Assembly (NCBI GenBank): GCA_028274465.1
Contig: CM051456.1
Location: 78,726,753-78,790,752, forward strand
From: Plantago ovata
Taxonomy: Eukaryota; Streptophyta; Magnoliopsida; Lamiales; Plantaginaceae
DNA length: 64,000 nucleotides
Reading direction: 5' to 3'
The position numbers were made by a program, and so were the translations under genes. Below, piece by piece: positions 31,486 to 43,920 of the stretch. Numbering within the stretch: the stretch's first letter is position 1; the number at the start of each line of letters is the position of its first letter. Under the pieces are notes generated by a model, which saw only the letters and a program-made list of their open reading frames with translations, did no database searches and was not told the DNA's origin.

Positions 31486-33462
31486 TGAAAGTATATATGT
31501 CCTAGAGACAATCAACATTAAGGAATGTACTTTACCGCATTCAGCTTATTGGTATTTATTTATGTTAAATTTATTTAAGCATACATAAATACAATTGGCA
31601 TTACATTTACTGGATAGATTATTTGGTTGTTTGAATTATTATGTAAGATGTTCCCAAGGACTAAAGATAATCACCAAGTTAATGGGAGCTTGCATGTCAG
31701 AACTTAAGTCCTAAAATTAGCCACTAGTTGATGGTCATTGAGATATGGGATATCAATGATGCGATAGAGACTAGCATGTGTTGCATCAGATCCTTCGAGG
31801 ATGTAGTAGTTCTCACTGCTGCGAATAGCTTGGTTATTCATGATGAACACATGGACACTTTAGAGAGTGTTGGCATACCCAGCCGAGAAACCATTTGGTA
31901 AATTCTATTTAAGTGTCTATGGGAGTATCGGATTGTAGGGTGATGTAATAGTCCTCAGACTTGAGGTCAATACTACATCATATGTGGAATAATATACTTT
32001 GACCATGCGCAACGCTTGCACTCTTAAAGTAGGGTAGATACGACATGCGTTGGGTATATTAGGAAGCATATGGTGTGAGTGATTGGACCAAGATCAGGAT
32101 TCATTCCTCCGAATAGATTCAAGGAGAGAATATCTCATATTTAGTGCGATCATTAGTCAGTGGCCACTGCAAAGATATATGTCAAAATGGTGTTTGGACA
32201 TAATCATCTAGATCGACTAAGAAGATTGAGAGACAATGGATGAGTTATTGGAATAGACACTAATCCATATTCTAGATTCATTCGAGTATTCGAGAATGAA
32301 AGGACCGTATCATCAAAGTACTCTACATCACAGGCAGTTTGTATCTCCTCAACAAACGTTCCTTACATATTAGTATTGTCTAGGAATATTCACTTAGACC
32401 TTGATTTGATCATAGTCTGATATGTGAGGGCCTATGGGTCATATACAACTAGGTGATCATTCTCCCGATTAAGCATTAGAGTAAATTAAATGTCAATTGG
32501 ATTGCTAACATTTGATTTACAATATTCAAGGACATTTCATTTGATGGAAATCATTAATTAAGTTAAAATTAGATTAATGACTTAATTACTATATTAAATA
32601 AAGTATCAATTGGATTGATAAATATTTAATTTAATATTATTGAGAATGTTCTATTTGATAGAATTAATTAATTAAGTTGAATTGAATTCAATGGACTTAA
32701 TTAATTTATACTTTTAGAAAGTAAATTAATTAAATTAGATTTAATTAATAAAAGAAGAAAAGATTAATTAGATCAAATTAGATTTAATTAATTAAAGTTA
32801 GAAATTGCATTTGAACAAATTTAGAATGGAGTTCAAGTGCTAAAAATCCAAAAGGGAAAAGGAAAAGAGTTTTGGTCTTCCTGGGATTCAAACTCAAGAC
32901 CTCTCCTATGGGAACTAGGAGAACCAACCAACTGGGCCAAGCCCATGTAACTTAGTATATACGTTTTGCATGTATATATCCAGTCTGTGCGGCTGGTGTA
33001 TAAAAAGGTTAGGGTTTTGATACGTGTTGGAGTTTGTTTGTGGCTTAGAGCTCTCCTCCTCTTTTGGATTTCTTCCACGGTTGTATTCGTTCTAACTTCT
33101 TTCTTTTCTTCTTTGATAAATTCTCATTTTATTATGATCTTTGTGATTTCTTGTTTTGCCTTAATGTAGATTTTGAATATGGATTTCCTAGCATCCATGG
33201 AGAATTCATCAACGAAGAATTGAACTACGTTTGACTTGATCTTGAGGGTACGTAGGCAGCTTAGAATTGTTCTGAGTTCAGTCACAATCTTTAGAAGATA
33301 ATCGAATGATTAGATCAATGATTAATGGAAGCTGAAAGCTGGATAACGGGTATGTTATTTATGTGGAGCATGTTAAATAATCATTCAATCGATGATCCAT
33401 GTAGGAAAATTTTCAAATTCCGCTGCATTAACCTTAGAGGTAATTTCCTACAATTTCTAACA
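31486..33462 (+). repeat. 5' LTR of G
   Basis: 1977 bp, TGAAAGTATATATG to TTTCTAACA. It holds a tRNA-like block at 32870-32955, TATA-like TATAAAAAGG near 33000 and a run of ATTAATTA-rich sequence. Confidence 0.9.
32870..32955 (-). repeat. tRNA-like A/B-box block in LTR G
   Basis: On the minus strand TGGCCCAGTTGG (perfect A-box pattern) and GAGTTTGAATCCC (B box) are separated as in a tRNA. Between them TCTCCTA-GTTCCCA-TAGGAGA forms a perfect stem with a 7-nt loop, like an anticodon arm. The 3' LTR copy (45355-45425) differs in sequence but keeps both box patterns (TGGCTTAGTTGG, GAGTTCGAGTCCC). Acceptor stem not found. Confidence 0.65.
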
Positions 33463-33476
33463 GTGGTATCAGAGCT
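33463..33476 (+). other. PBS of G (initiator tRNA-Met)
   Basis: GTGGTATCAGAGC directly follows the LTR end CTAACA. Confidence 0.9.
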
Positions 33477-33835
33477 AGGCTGATTGAATGAATTATTTAC
33501 ATGTTATTTTATGTATAATTGTGAGTTTGAAGTTTTAAAGAAATTTGATTTCGATAGATATAATGTGTTTATGAAATGGGTTTGGAAATTTGACGATCAA
33601 CAAGAAGATTGGATCTATTTGTGTGCGGCCTACGGCAACAAACTGGGTTTGGGTTTTGTATAAAATTGATGTTATTTAATACGCAAAGTCTCATAAGAGA
33701 CGGTCTCTTTTTAACTTAATGAGAGACTGGACTATTGTGCAATTTACCAATTCAAAGTAAAATTTCGCCCATCTACCCATGACCCGACCCGTACAAACCA
33801 AAACAACCTTTTTCTCTCTCTTTCTTTCTTCTTCC

Positions 33836-33960
33836 TATGCCGCCGTAACCCAAAATCGCTCAGCTCACTGCCACCATTCTCCTCTACCTCAGTCCGCCGC
33901 GTCTGCGCTCTATTGTCCGGACTGCCCTCATCTACGGCAAGTCCAAGACGATCAAGTGAG
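33836..33960 (+). other. GC-rich exon-like patch in the Mutator-like element
   Basis: A GC-rich island in AT-rich DNA. One frame reads LLYLSPPRLRSIVRTALIYG then KSKTIK before a stop, followed by a good donor (GTGAG/GTATAG). It could be a captured host exon, as Mutator-like elements often carry them. I do not recognise the protein. Confidence 0.3.
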
Positions 33961-34879
33961 GTATAGATCTCTCATCTCTGATCCCATCTCGCTATACTAA
34001 TTTATTTATTATTTATACTTATAATAATAACCATAATCATTCAGTTTGAGGAAATATTACAATACGCATACATGTGTGTTGTGCGTGTGTGTGCTTGAGA
34101 GAGTAGCAGAGAAAATGGAGACGACGATTTGCAGCAGAAGAGTTGGTTGCCGAAGACGAAATTGAGGTGGTGGATAACAATAGCTTTGTGTTTAGTCAAG
34201 GTTGGGACTTGGAGAAAATTGTGGATTATTGGATTATCATGTGTTTTGAGAATAGTAGTTTGACTTGTATGTTTTGATTCACGAAAATTGTGCAGAGGAA
34301 AGTATTGATTGGTTAGGGATAATAGGAATTGTCTTGAGTGATGAATTTGAGATGCGCACTAGGTGTTTGACAATTTGCTTGACTAGGTTGATTTTCTTAT
34401 TTTCATTTGAATTGTTGTGCTATGTTATTCAATATATTTGCTATGTTGTTGCTTATATCGTCCATGTTATTAACTTACGGCATTTAGCTTTTAATAACCA
34501 CATTCATGTTTATCATCATATGTCCCTTGTTTTTTAAGTTATTACCCATGTTCTGTATAATAGTTGTGAGTATGGTTTCTAGTTGATGAACTGCATTGAG
34601 GAGGAGAAGCAGCATATCTGTCGGTGACTGAGATTTTGAGTGAGAATTAAGTTTTCTTTAGAGCTATCCACACAGGTTAAAATTAAGTTTTGGGTTGATA
34701 ATATATGGTGTCTATATAATCTAATAAAATAAAAAGATTATGGAGGTGGATCTCTGTTTGTTGCTAGTTTAAATCCACTGAATTGATTCGTGTCGGTACT
34801 TTGTTGCATGATGATCTTGTGCAAATTAATCACATGATCCGGTGCTTATGCTTGTACACGTTTTATGTTTTTATACTCT

Positions 34880-35040
34880 TTATGACTCACAGAGATAGTA
34901 GTAGCAGTGGTTACTAGTAGCACCAGTTAATTAATAGTAGTAATAGTAGTTAGCATTGATTAGCAATAGTTAGTAATAGTAGGAGTTAGTAGCAGCACTA
35001 GTTAGTATTGGTAGTAATTGTAGTAGAATTGTTGTAGTTT
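34880..35040 (+). repeat. TAG/AGT-rich degenerate microsatellite
   Basis: Imperfect AGTAGT, GTTAGTA and similar short repeats lie within the Mutator-like element. No gene. Confidence 0.6.
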
Positions 35041-35734
35041 GATTTGATTTGAAAGAATTTGGGTATGTTTTATGGTTTTTAGGAGTCAAAATTATTACTG
35101 ATGTTTCTTTTCATATGTTCTATGTTCATTCTTATGTTATTACCCATGTGTCTAACCAAATGTCCATGTTTTTTACATTAGTACTTATGTTCCTTTTATT
35201 ATGTCTTATGTTACTGTTTTAAATGTCCTATGTTCTTATATTTTGATTTTTAGTGTATCTTGTTGTTGTTTTGATTATTGTCCATGTTGTTTAGATTATT
35301 GACTATGTTTTTTAGATTATTGCATATGTTCCTTACAATATTGTCAATGTGTGTGTTTTTTGTTTTTGTAGATGATGTGCCAGTGCCACAGAAGAAAATG
35401 AGGTGAAATGAGGAGGAATTGATGAAGTTGATGAAGATTGGACTTTAAGGACGGGATAGAGAGTTTAGAGACTGAGAATGAGAATGAAGAACATAGGATA
35501 TTTGTGGAAGAATATATTTGTTGAGTGCATAGATGGTAAATGATAGAACATAGATTGCTAACTTGTATGAGGTACTCTTGTAACTCTGTAAATAGATTGA
35601 TTTTGATCCCATGTTTTTACTTAATTCGATCTGAACGCAGTTTGTTTCTATTTTTTTCTACAATATAATGTTTGTATGTTGTTGTTAATGTTACCTATGT
35701 TGCTGATAATATAACACATGTTGTCAAAATTGTA

Positions 35735-35739
<5 letters not shown>

Positions 35740-35826
<87 letters not shown>
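35740..35826. repeat. (AT)n microsatellite
   Basis: About 85 bases of uninterrupted alternating A and T, close to the middle of the Mutator-like element. The Tyr/Ile ORF over it is an artefact. Confidence 0.95.
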
Positions 35827-36132
35827 TATCCTTGGAATTGAATATTATATGATCATGTTCTATCTTGTTAGTTATATGACCTATGTTCTCAAAAATATAC
35901 CCTATGTACGTACTTACTTACAGGTATACATTAAACGATCATGTTCTATGTTTTTTGAAATATTATCTATGTTTCTGGAAATATATCCTATGTACTCAAT
36001 GTAAAACACATACATATGGTAAAACATCTACATAGGAAAACAATTAAGATCAATTGTAAGTGTTAAAATTGTTTATAGAACATAAGAAAATAAATCAGAT
36101 CAAGTGTTTGCTTGGAGACTTTAATCCAAGCT

Positions 36133-36275
36133 CTAGTTATCTTCGTTTTCCTCTAAAATTTGTTCTTCACTCGTGTTTTTCTTCCTTTTGTCTTTGGTAA
36201 ACTTTGGGTCAAGGACACAAATCGATGCAGTAGTATTTGTAGCATTATCACATTTCTTATAAACATCGAAGAATG
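36133..36275 (-). pseudogene. Possible transposase C-terminal remnant
   Basis: On the minus strand a 47-codon frame reads TFFDVYKKCDNATNTTASIC then VLDPKFTKDKRKK and an acidic end before a stop. The DPKFTKDKRKK phrase recalls the C-terminal DP..VKTKGR phrase of FAR1-type Mutator transposases, but the match is short. It is the only candidate coding remnant of the transposon. The surrounding DNA is AT-rich AACATA repeats. Confidence 0.25.
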
Positions 36276-36319
36276 TCAAAATCTCCAACACCGATAGCTA
36301 TACCTACATATGAAATGTA

Positions 36320-37270
36320 TAGTTTAGTGAACAATGACACTGGAATGAACATAGGTCATATTTGTTGAGAACATAGAGAATATTGGTAAGAACATGGAAT
36401 ACATTGCAGAGGACATATATAATACTGGTGAGAACATTGAGTATATTGCAGATATCAATTTCATTAAAAATAAACATTGCAAAAAACATGCCAAAAACAA
36501 TATTGGTGAGATATTGATAAGACATGGACTATACTGGTGAGAACATAGGTCATCTTGGTGAGAACATAGAGCAAATTGCATATGTCAATTTCCATGAGAT
36601 AAGTGCAAAAAACATAGAATACTGGTGAAAACATAGATCGTATTGATACATAGAGAATATTGCAGGGGTCAATTCTTTATGACATAAGTGCAAAATAAAG
36701 CATACTGGTGAAAACATAGACAATATTGTTGAAAACATAGGTCATATTGTTGATAACATAAGCAATCTTGTTGAAAACATACAACATACAGTGTAGTCCA
36801 TGGGTAATAACATAAGAACATGGAATCTCATGGAAATATTTTATGATTCATTGCTTTAGACTTATCATAGAGATTAAGAACATGGAATCTATTGTCTAGA
36901 ACATAGACAATGTTGTTGAAAACATAGAGTATACTTTCCACGTCAATATATCATGATTCATTGCATTAGACATATCACATAGATTAAGAACATGTAATAT
37001 ATTGCCTAGAACATAGGCAATGTTGCTAAAATCATAGATTATACTTTACATGCCAATATATCATGATTCTTTATATTAGACATATCACAAAGATTAAGAA
37101 CATGGTATGTACCGCCTATAACATAGACAATACTGCTTAGATCATAGAGACTATTATCCCAGGTGGAATATTTCAGTTTAAAAAAAAACAGAGCATACAC
37201 ATATAAAAACAGAGCATACGTATACAATAGAACATAGACCGTTTTGGTTATAACATGGCAGACGTTGAGA
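36320..37270. repeat. AACATA(G)-motif array
   Basis: Dozens of AACATAG/AACATGG motifs lie 20-40 bp apart, many within the phrase TGGTGAGAACATAG. The left half of the element (34420-35350 and 35660-36000) carries the complementary TATGTT/CATGTT motifs. Confidence 0.7.
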
Positions 37271-38136
37271 CAAACATAAAAACATTGAATAATGGTGGTA
37301 ACAACTTATGTACCCATATCTAAGATCGTTTTGGTTGCAATAATGGTGGTAACAACATTCTGAACATCTCGAACACGTTCATCATCCCCAGCAACGCGTT
37401 CATCATTCCCAGTAGCACGATTAGATGGATAATCTGACATCTAATACAAAAAAAAAATAATAAAATTAAAAAAAAAACATATCAGGTACATATATAACAA
37501 AAATCAATGCAAACAAGGTCGATCTACCATTGTTTCTATCAAATCAAATCATCTAGAAGCTAATAGAAGGTAAAAGAGGAACAAACGAATCGTCACAACA
37601 AATCAAGCTAGAAAACCAAAACAACGAGCAGCAAGCAACAAACGAATCATCGTCACAACAAATCAAGCTAGAAAACCAAAGCAACGATCAACAAACAAGG
37701 AACAAACGCAACTACCTGATAATTCATTGCGATGATGTCGATAAGATGATTTGAGATGATGATGACGATGTGATGATGTCGATCGGATGATGATGCAATA
37801 AGATGATTGAGACGATGTGATGATGTCGATGAGATGATGATCAGGGGACGGCGATGATGATGTTTGCGTTTGACGATGATGATCAGTATTTTCTCTCTCT
37901 AGAACTGTGTTTTGCGTTTGGTTTCTGATTGATTTCTGATTTTTGGGTGTTTAATATAGTATATATTGGATCCATATTTTATAACCCGGTTTTTGACCCG
38001 GTTTCTAGCTTTTAGTTGGGTTGTGGTGTGTTTTAGAAGGTAGTAGATGTTTTGGGGTTGATTTATAATTATGATAAATTGGTCTCTAGAGTCTTTTTTT
38101 AAGTATGGTCTCTCATGAGACCTTCTCTATTTAATA

Positions 38137-39368
38137 ATGTAATTGATTAAATTAATTTTGGATTAATTGATGATTAATCATTGGATTGATTAATTAGTAA
38201 TGAACGAGTTCTTATTCCATCTTTGAATATACAATGGACTTGAACAGATCAATTGATTTCTTCATGTCCAGTATCGGCCGTCACCACCACCATGGACAGA
38301 CAAAGGAGCTGGGCTCCGTTCAACCACCACCGGATTAGTTGATCCCACCAACGTTTTCTTCATCCTCCATCACAACCACCGGAGCTCGGCTCCGTTCGCC
38401 CCTTAGCATCGAAATCTCACCGGAACCGTGAACGGAATCGCGCGTTTCTTCGCAAACGGGAATCGCGATTTAATTATATATAAAAAAAGGGGATTTTGAT
38501 GCTTTGATCCGATCTGGTGATGATACTAATGAAGGATTTTATGTTGATTCGTGTTTGGAACATTTTGATTACTGGGAAATCAAATTTGAAATCGAAACTC
38601 CATTGTTGGACTCTGTGCAAGCTTCTAGGATTTGCAGGGACCGATTGAAGATTTGCATAAAGTTTTGGGGCTGGTAGAATAGAAGCAGGAGATCAGGGAC
38701 CCTGTTTCAATTCGACAGATTTGTCTGTCTTATTGCGGCAGAGGCCCCTGTGCTGTTCCAATTCATTATTCCAGTATCCGAATTTACAAAACTGCAATTT
38801 AGTCCACAATTAGATTTTATGATTCTGAAAATTCACATTGGTCCTTTAATATTTGGTACCTTCGATTATGCCCATGAAATTTTTAGAAACTTCATAATTG
38901 TCTTCTGGAAATTTAAATTAAACTCCTGGAGTTTTAGAAACTTATTATTTAATTTATAAATAGTTTATAAATTAAATTTGTGTCCCGATATTAACCTTGG
39001 AGGTTTACATTAATGTTTAGAGACATACTTGACATAGTTAATAAACTGAGTTTAAATATTAATATATATGTTTTAGAAGATTATATTAATGTAGAAACTT
39101 GTTTAAATGTTTATAAATTTGTGGAAAATTCATAAATTAGATTTATGACTCATAAATTATTATGATTGGATTTATAATTTATTTAATTTCTTGGAAATTA
39201 GTAGATGTTTTATTTTTGAAATAAAACATTTATAAATACTTTAGAAGTATAAAGATGAGATAAATTATATTTTCTTGCAAACTTTAAACTCACAATTACT
39301 TGCTCATAAGTTTGAATGTCTATATGATTTACTTTAAGTTAGTATAGCACTTTATGTCCGCTATTTAT
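38137..39368 (+). other. G internal region, left part
   Basis: AT-rich DNA with a short GC-rich patch (38270-38470). No convincing ORF or domain. Confidence 0.6.
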
Positions 39369-39522
39369 GGGTAGGCGGCACCCACTAGTTTTCGGACCGC
39401 ATCTGTCATATGCATGGGTAGGCGGCACCCATTACTTGCTTGTCCGCATATTGTATGCATGAGTAGGCGGCACTCATTATTTGTTTGCCCGCAAATTGTA
39501 TGTGTGGGTAGGCGGCGCCCTA
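39369..39522 (+). repeat. 45-47-bp tandem repeat in G
   Basis: Three full units and one partial unit, each starting GGGTAGGCGGCACCC or close to it. GGGTAGGCGGCACCC is itself partly self-complementary (GGGT/ACCC ends). Confidence 0.85.
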
Positions 39523-42500
39523 TGTTTGATAGTTATCTAAGATCTTGTTTAAGCGTTTAAATACCCCGACATAAATGTTCCCCAACTAAAATTTAAGTCT
39601 TGATTTGATCGCACGACGTCACCCATCATAATTGAATGATGAAGGAACCATCTAATCTCATGAGTAATATGCACCATAGTGCTTACTCTGTTTGCCGATG
39701 GAAAGTCTCTTTCATAGGTCCATAGTTGGTACTGTGTGATGGTTGTGACTTACTTGGGCTATGTCGAGTCGCCATAGCGTCAGACATAGTCTATAGGACG
39801 TCGATCAAAGTAGATTTGGTCAACCAAGAGTTGTATTGTACAACTGGTTTAGATACCTACCTTATTTGGCTATTACAGTGATCAGCCATAGCAGGGGCTG
39901 TAGTAGTGCAGATTTGGATCTTGGCCATTATGATTCATATTAGAAATGAATCCGTATTCTTCCAATGGGGTCGATGAATATGATTAAATTAATGGAACTA
40001 AATAAGTCAAAAGGCCTTGATTATTTAGTCGCTGAATGAGGATATTGTGAATTGTTATTTAATTAGAGTTAAATTTAATTCACGCTTTATTTACATTATG
40101 TTTTATAAGGTTGTTGTAGAATGGCATTGATGAATACTATTAGTTTGATTTATTTACCAATGGCATTTTGACTGTACTGTTATTTGCGTTTGATTTAATT
40201 GAGTTTGTCTTGGACAAGCACGTACCCAAGATTGTCTTGTGTTTGAATTTGAGTATTTCGAGTTGGACAAGAATAGTACTTATATTAAAGACAAGGACAA
40301 CTACGTAACGTATTTGACTTAGGCGTGTATGGTACACAAGTAGCTTACACAACATGAGAATATGAAGACATTATAGAAGATACCTCTTAGAACATGTATG
40401 ATGAACAATGACTTTGGTCAACCTCTATTATAGAGTTTGGCTAACTCAGTGGGAGTACAAGTTCTTATGATAGTCAATGTGTATTGTCTTTAAATTTTGA
40501 AATTTGATTTCTCCTCACAAGCTCTCATATTATTTGGAATAAGAAAGTCAATTGAGGATGTTGAAATTCTTAGAGAATATTGCTTAACATTTCTTCAATT
40601 AATTTGTTATTAAGTCACTTCATGATTTGTATTAATTTTTATAGTGAATATTAAATACAATAGAAGTGAGATTGACTAAAGCTGCTTACTACTCATAGTC
40701 TTTTGCAAGAACATCATCCATGGGTAATGGTGCTCATAGTGAGCGGTTCTATTAAACCAATCCGCAAGGAATGGAAAGTAGAATAAATTTACTAAGAGCT
40801 GCTCTAAGTATATTTCCATTTATCTTAAAATGACCTTGGAAGAAAGAGTAAATGTCTAACGAATAATTCACTCTATTGAAATTATAGTAATTCAATGAGA
40901 GTATGGGTACCAAAGTTTGATTCCTTGAACTTAAGGCAATTATTGCTTAGAGATTCAAGCACATTATTGCGTATTGAAAGTTGGTTATGTCTATGAAGTA
41001 ATTTTAGTGTTGGATACTAATTACAAATGAAATTATTTGACTATTAATTTCATATGTTAAGAACATTGTTCCCGTACTTGTTAAGACGATAATGGATTTA
41101 CCTACTATTTAGTTACACTAATAGTATAGAGGTAGACGTCTTCAAGAACATGGATCAAAAGTTCTTAACCCATAAGACATGACTTTGTCAATACACGATT
41201 AGAAGACCAACATAACAAACCAATTTCCCAAAATTATGTTATTTGTCAACTTGGTTGAACTTGTGAGATAAGAATGAAAAGTGTTAAGTAAGTTAGACTA
41301 CTTAACACCATTTGTTTTGAAACATATGGATTGTAGTTTTATCTTATAATTAATTGGTATTCACTAGATCCTTTTGGAAAAGTATGAATACCAAATAACA
41401 ATTTGAGAAGATACACATTGCAAGGCATGTGTGAGCATTTAAATTGGGAATTGTCCTAATTCACCATGTGATTTATATTTCCCTTGGTCTAAACACTTGC
41501 GCTTACGAAGATGCGAGTTCACTGCCCTTGAGAAGTACAAGGTCACAATGCTCAATAGATTAAACATGTTATACGAAGTGTTTTATTCTTTGATTGGGTC
41601 AATAGAATAATACTTAGAACATGGTTATGGATTGTTATGAAAGGTCATTCTAATAGAGTGGAACTAATTAAACCTTGTTAGACATGGTTAATCTCCCATG
41701 ATGGGTTCCATTGAAACGGAAATGCTATGTTCGACATATTAACCCATATACTTTGTTATACGTGCAATTGAAGCTCAATATGTGTCCTAATTATATCCTT
41801 ACTAAATCAGTTTTAGAGACACATAATAGTTATGTTGTACATAGTTCAATATGGGGTTGTCCCATATATGTATCAAAGTTCTTCATGATTAATAGGATTT
41901 TAGAATGTGTTAATTTGTGAAACTTTATCTCTATCTTTATAAGAGACAAATTGGATGTTGTTCCTTGACACATGCTATTCTTTTAGGACTTGGAGTTTAC
42001 AAGGAATAAACTGGATAGAAGTACAAAGTTTGAAATGGTTTCAAAAGCACAAATTAACTAATGAGGCTGATGACTTGTCACTTAACTATGACAAAGATTC
42101 AGAGAAAGAGTCAACGGTGCTTGAGGTTAGTGGGAGTAAGTTACTTGGTAATGACCATAAGCTAATGAAAGCATTTGGAGAGTAATCTTTTTATGAATAA
42201 GTTATTCCCATAAGTTGAAACAGTGCAACTTAAAGGTTGCACATTCTTCGTAGCAAGGATAGCATTTGAGTGTTACCTTGATCACTATAATTTATTGGGT
42301 GTCCCAATATTAGAGTGCCTCATAACATTCAGGATTATTAAACGAATTCGAACGCAAATGAACAAACTCCTAGGTTAAGTAAATTGTCGTGACAAATTGA
42401 ATTGTATGGAATCCTTTAGAAGGATCACGATTATTTACTGTCATACTCGCAGGGATGAGTTTATAACCTATAGCTAACAAAATGATATTTGATATCGATT

Positions 42501-43905
42501 TTGAGAGGTGGTTTAAAGCCATAGGATCTTAAGAGATGGACTAGAGATTACTTAAGTTTAGAACTCAAGTAAATTGATATTTTATTATTACATAGTAGTA
42601 GTTTCTTTCAGGAAAGTATTATATCAACAACGGAGTCTATGCCTACATAGTGTAGGACAATCAGAATTATATAGTTGAGTCTGGGAGACATACTATATAT
42701 TATCTATTGGTTGGATTATAGACCAGTCCTATAAGATTTTACTTGCATGAGCATCTAATAATTGCATGATATATTTGATAACAAGCCTATACCACTTTCT
42801 GAGGAGAAACTTTATTGTAAAGTGTGTTTGACAGAGTTATAGGCCTTAGTGTCGAATTCAAATCATGTATGGATATGCAAAATCAAATAGGACCATTGTG
42901 GACTTATGCAAGCCTCTTGGAGTTTGATCATTTACATTTGAAATAAGTAAATTAGTTTAACTTATTTCAAAAGTAGATAAATCATATTTACATCTTTAGA
43001 AGTGTTTGTGAGAAGCTCTTATCTATATGATTAAAAAAAATAAAAAATGTTTGACACCAACATCATATGAGATGGCTTTCACATTAACAGTCAAGGTATT
43101 GGTCATCCAAGAATTTCATTGTGAGAGGCTTGAATGAAAGTATTTAAAATATTCTCATATTGAAACCTTGTTGTATAGGTTTGAGAGAATATTAAAACTC
43201 TACACACTGTTCGCTATTTTGAATAAATAATGTGTTGGTGAACAATAATCGAATTCTAGAAGAATCTATTATTGTTATTATTATCACATGGTTATACTGT
43301 CAATATTAAATTGCCTTATTGAAGTATGAACTTCGTACATATACATGATGTTGTATGGTACAACTGTCGCCTAAAATGTACAGATGTGATCCATGAAACA
43401 GTCAAGGTGACTGATGATTATAAACGGATCTCGTGGACAGTGGGAGCTTAGCTTAGATATATATTAGATATATGAGTAGTAAGCTTCATTATAAATATGA
43501 TGATTGGACTCATCACAATTATAATTTTGTATTCATCTTAGTAATAGTATCATATTAGATTAGATCTAATGATGTATAGATTCAACAACCTATGTACTGT
43601 ATGATTATGCTAGAAGGTTCTTAGAAGAACAAGGGATAGTTCCCAGTGTTAGTAATCGAATTGTGAACTTGCGATTATACTAATGCGACTGCACATGCAA
43701 AGGAACCAAGATCTTATGATACTAGCATGATCTACTGAGACACTATCATTGGTTTGGAAACCACTAATAGATTGCAACATAAACAAATAAAGTCATTTCT
43801 CCGTGAGGACACTACGCTAATTCTTTCACAAAACCTTGTCTTTGGAGAGACAAGTTAGCCATTCCAGGAATCTAAATGTTGGACACACATGAGTGATTGA
43901 CTCTA
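39523..43905 (+). other. G internal region, right part
   Basis: About 4.4 kb of AT-rich sequence with only short ORFs (for example 41711-41920 and 41955-42185). I see no retroviral domain beyond a doubtful LDTCYSF phrase. No gene called. Confidence 0.6.
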
Positions 43906-43907
43906 GG

Positions 43908-43920
43908 CCAAGTGGGAGAT
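43908..43920 (+). other. Polypurine tract of G
   Basis: AAGTGGGAGAT directly before the LTR start TGAAAGTATATATG. Confidence 0.85.

Larger units (their letters stand above)
33682..38127. mobile_element. Mutator-like DNA transposon inside G
   Basis: A 4446-bp insert flanked by the 9-bp direct repeat TATTTAATA (33673-33681 and 38128-38136), the length made by Mutator-like elements. The ends form imperfect terminal inverted repeats around GTCTCAT(A/G)AGAGAC. Inside are an (AT)n tract, many TATGTT motifs on the left half and AACATA motifs on the right half with a switch near 36010, GATGAT-rich sequence near the right end and TAG-rich sequence near 34900-35030. No complete transposase was seen, so it is non-autonomous or decayed. 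A short minus-strand frame at 36133-36275 might be a transposase tail. Confidence 0.75.

Noticed and set aside
35672-36004. 110-codon frame over the (AT)n tract
   Set aside because: It is translation of alternating AT into Tyr/Ile and has no protein character.
41955-42185. Copia-type protease in G
   Set aside because: Only the short LDTCYSF phrase hints at it, and no neighbouring integrase or RT motif supports it.
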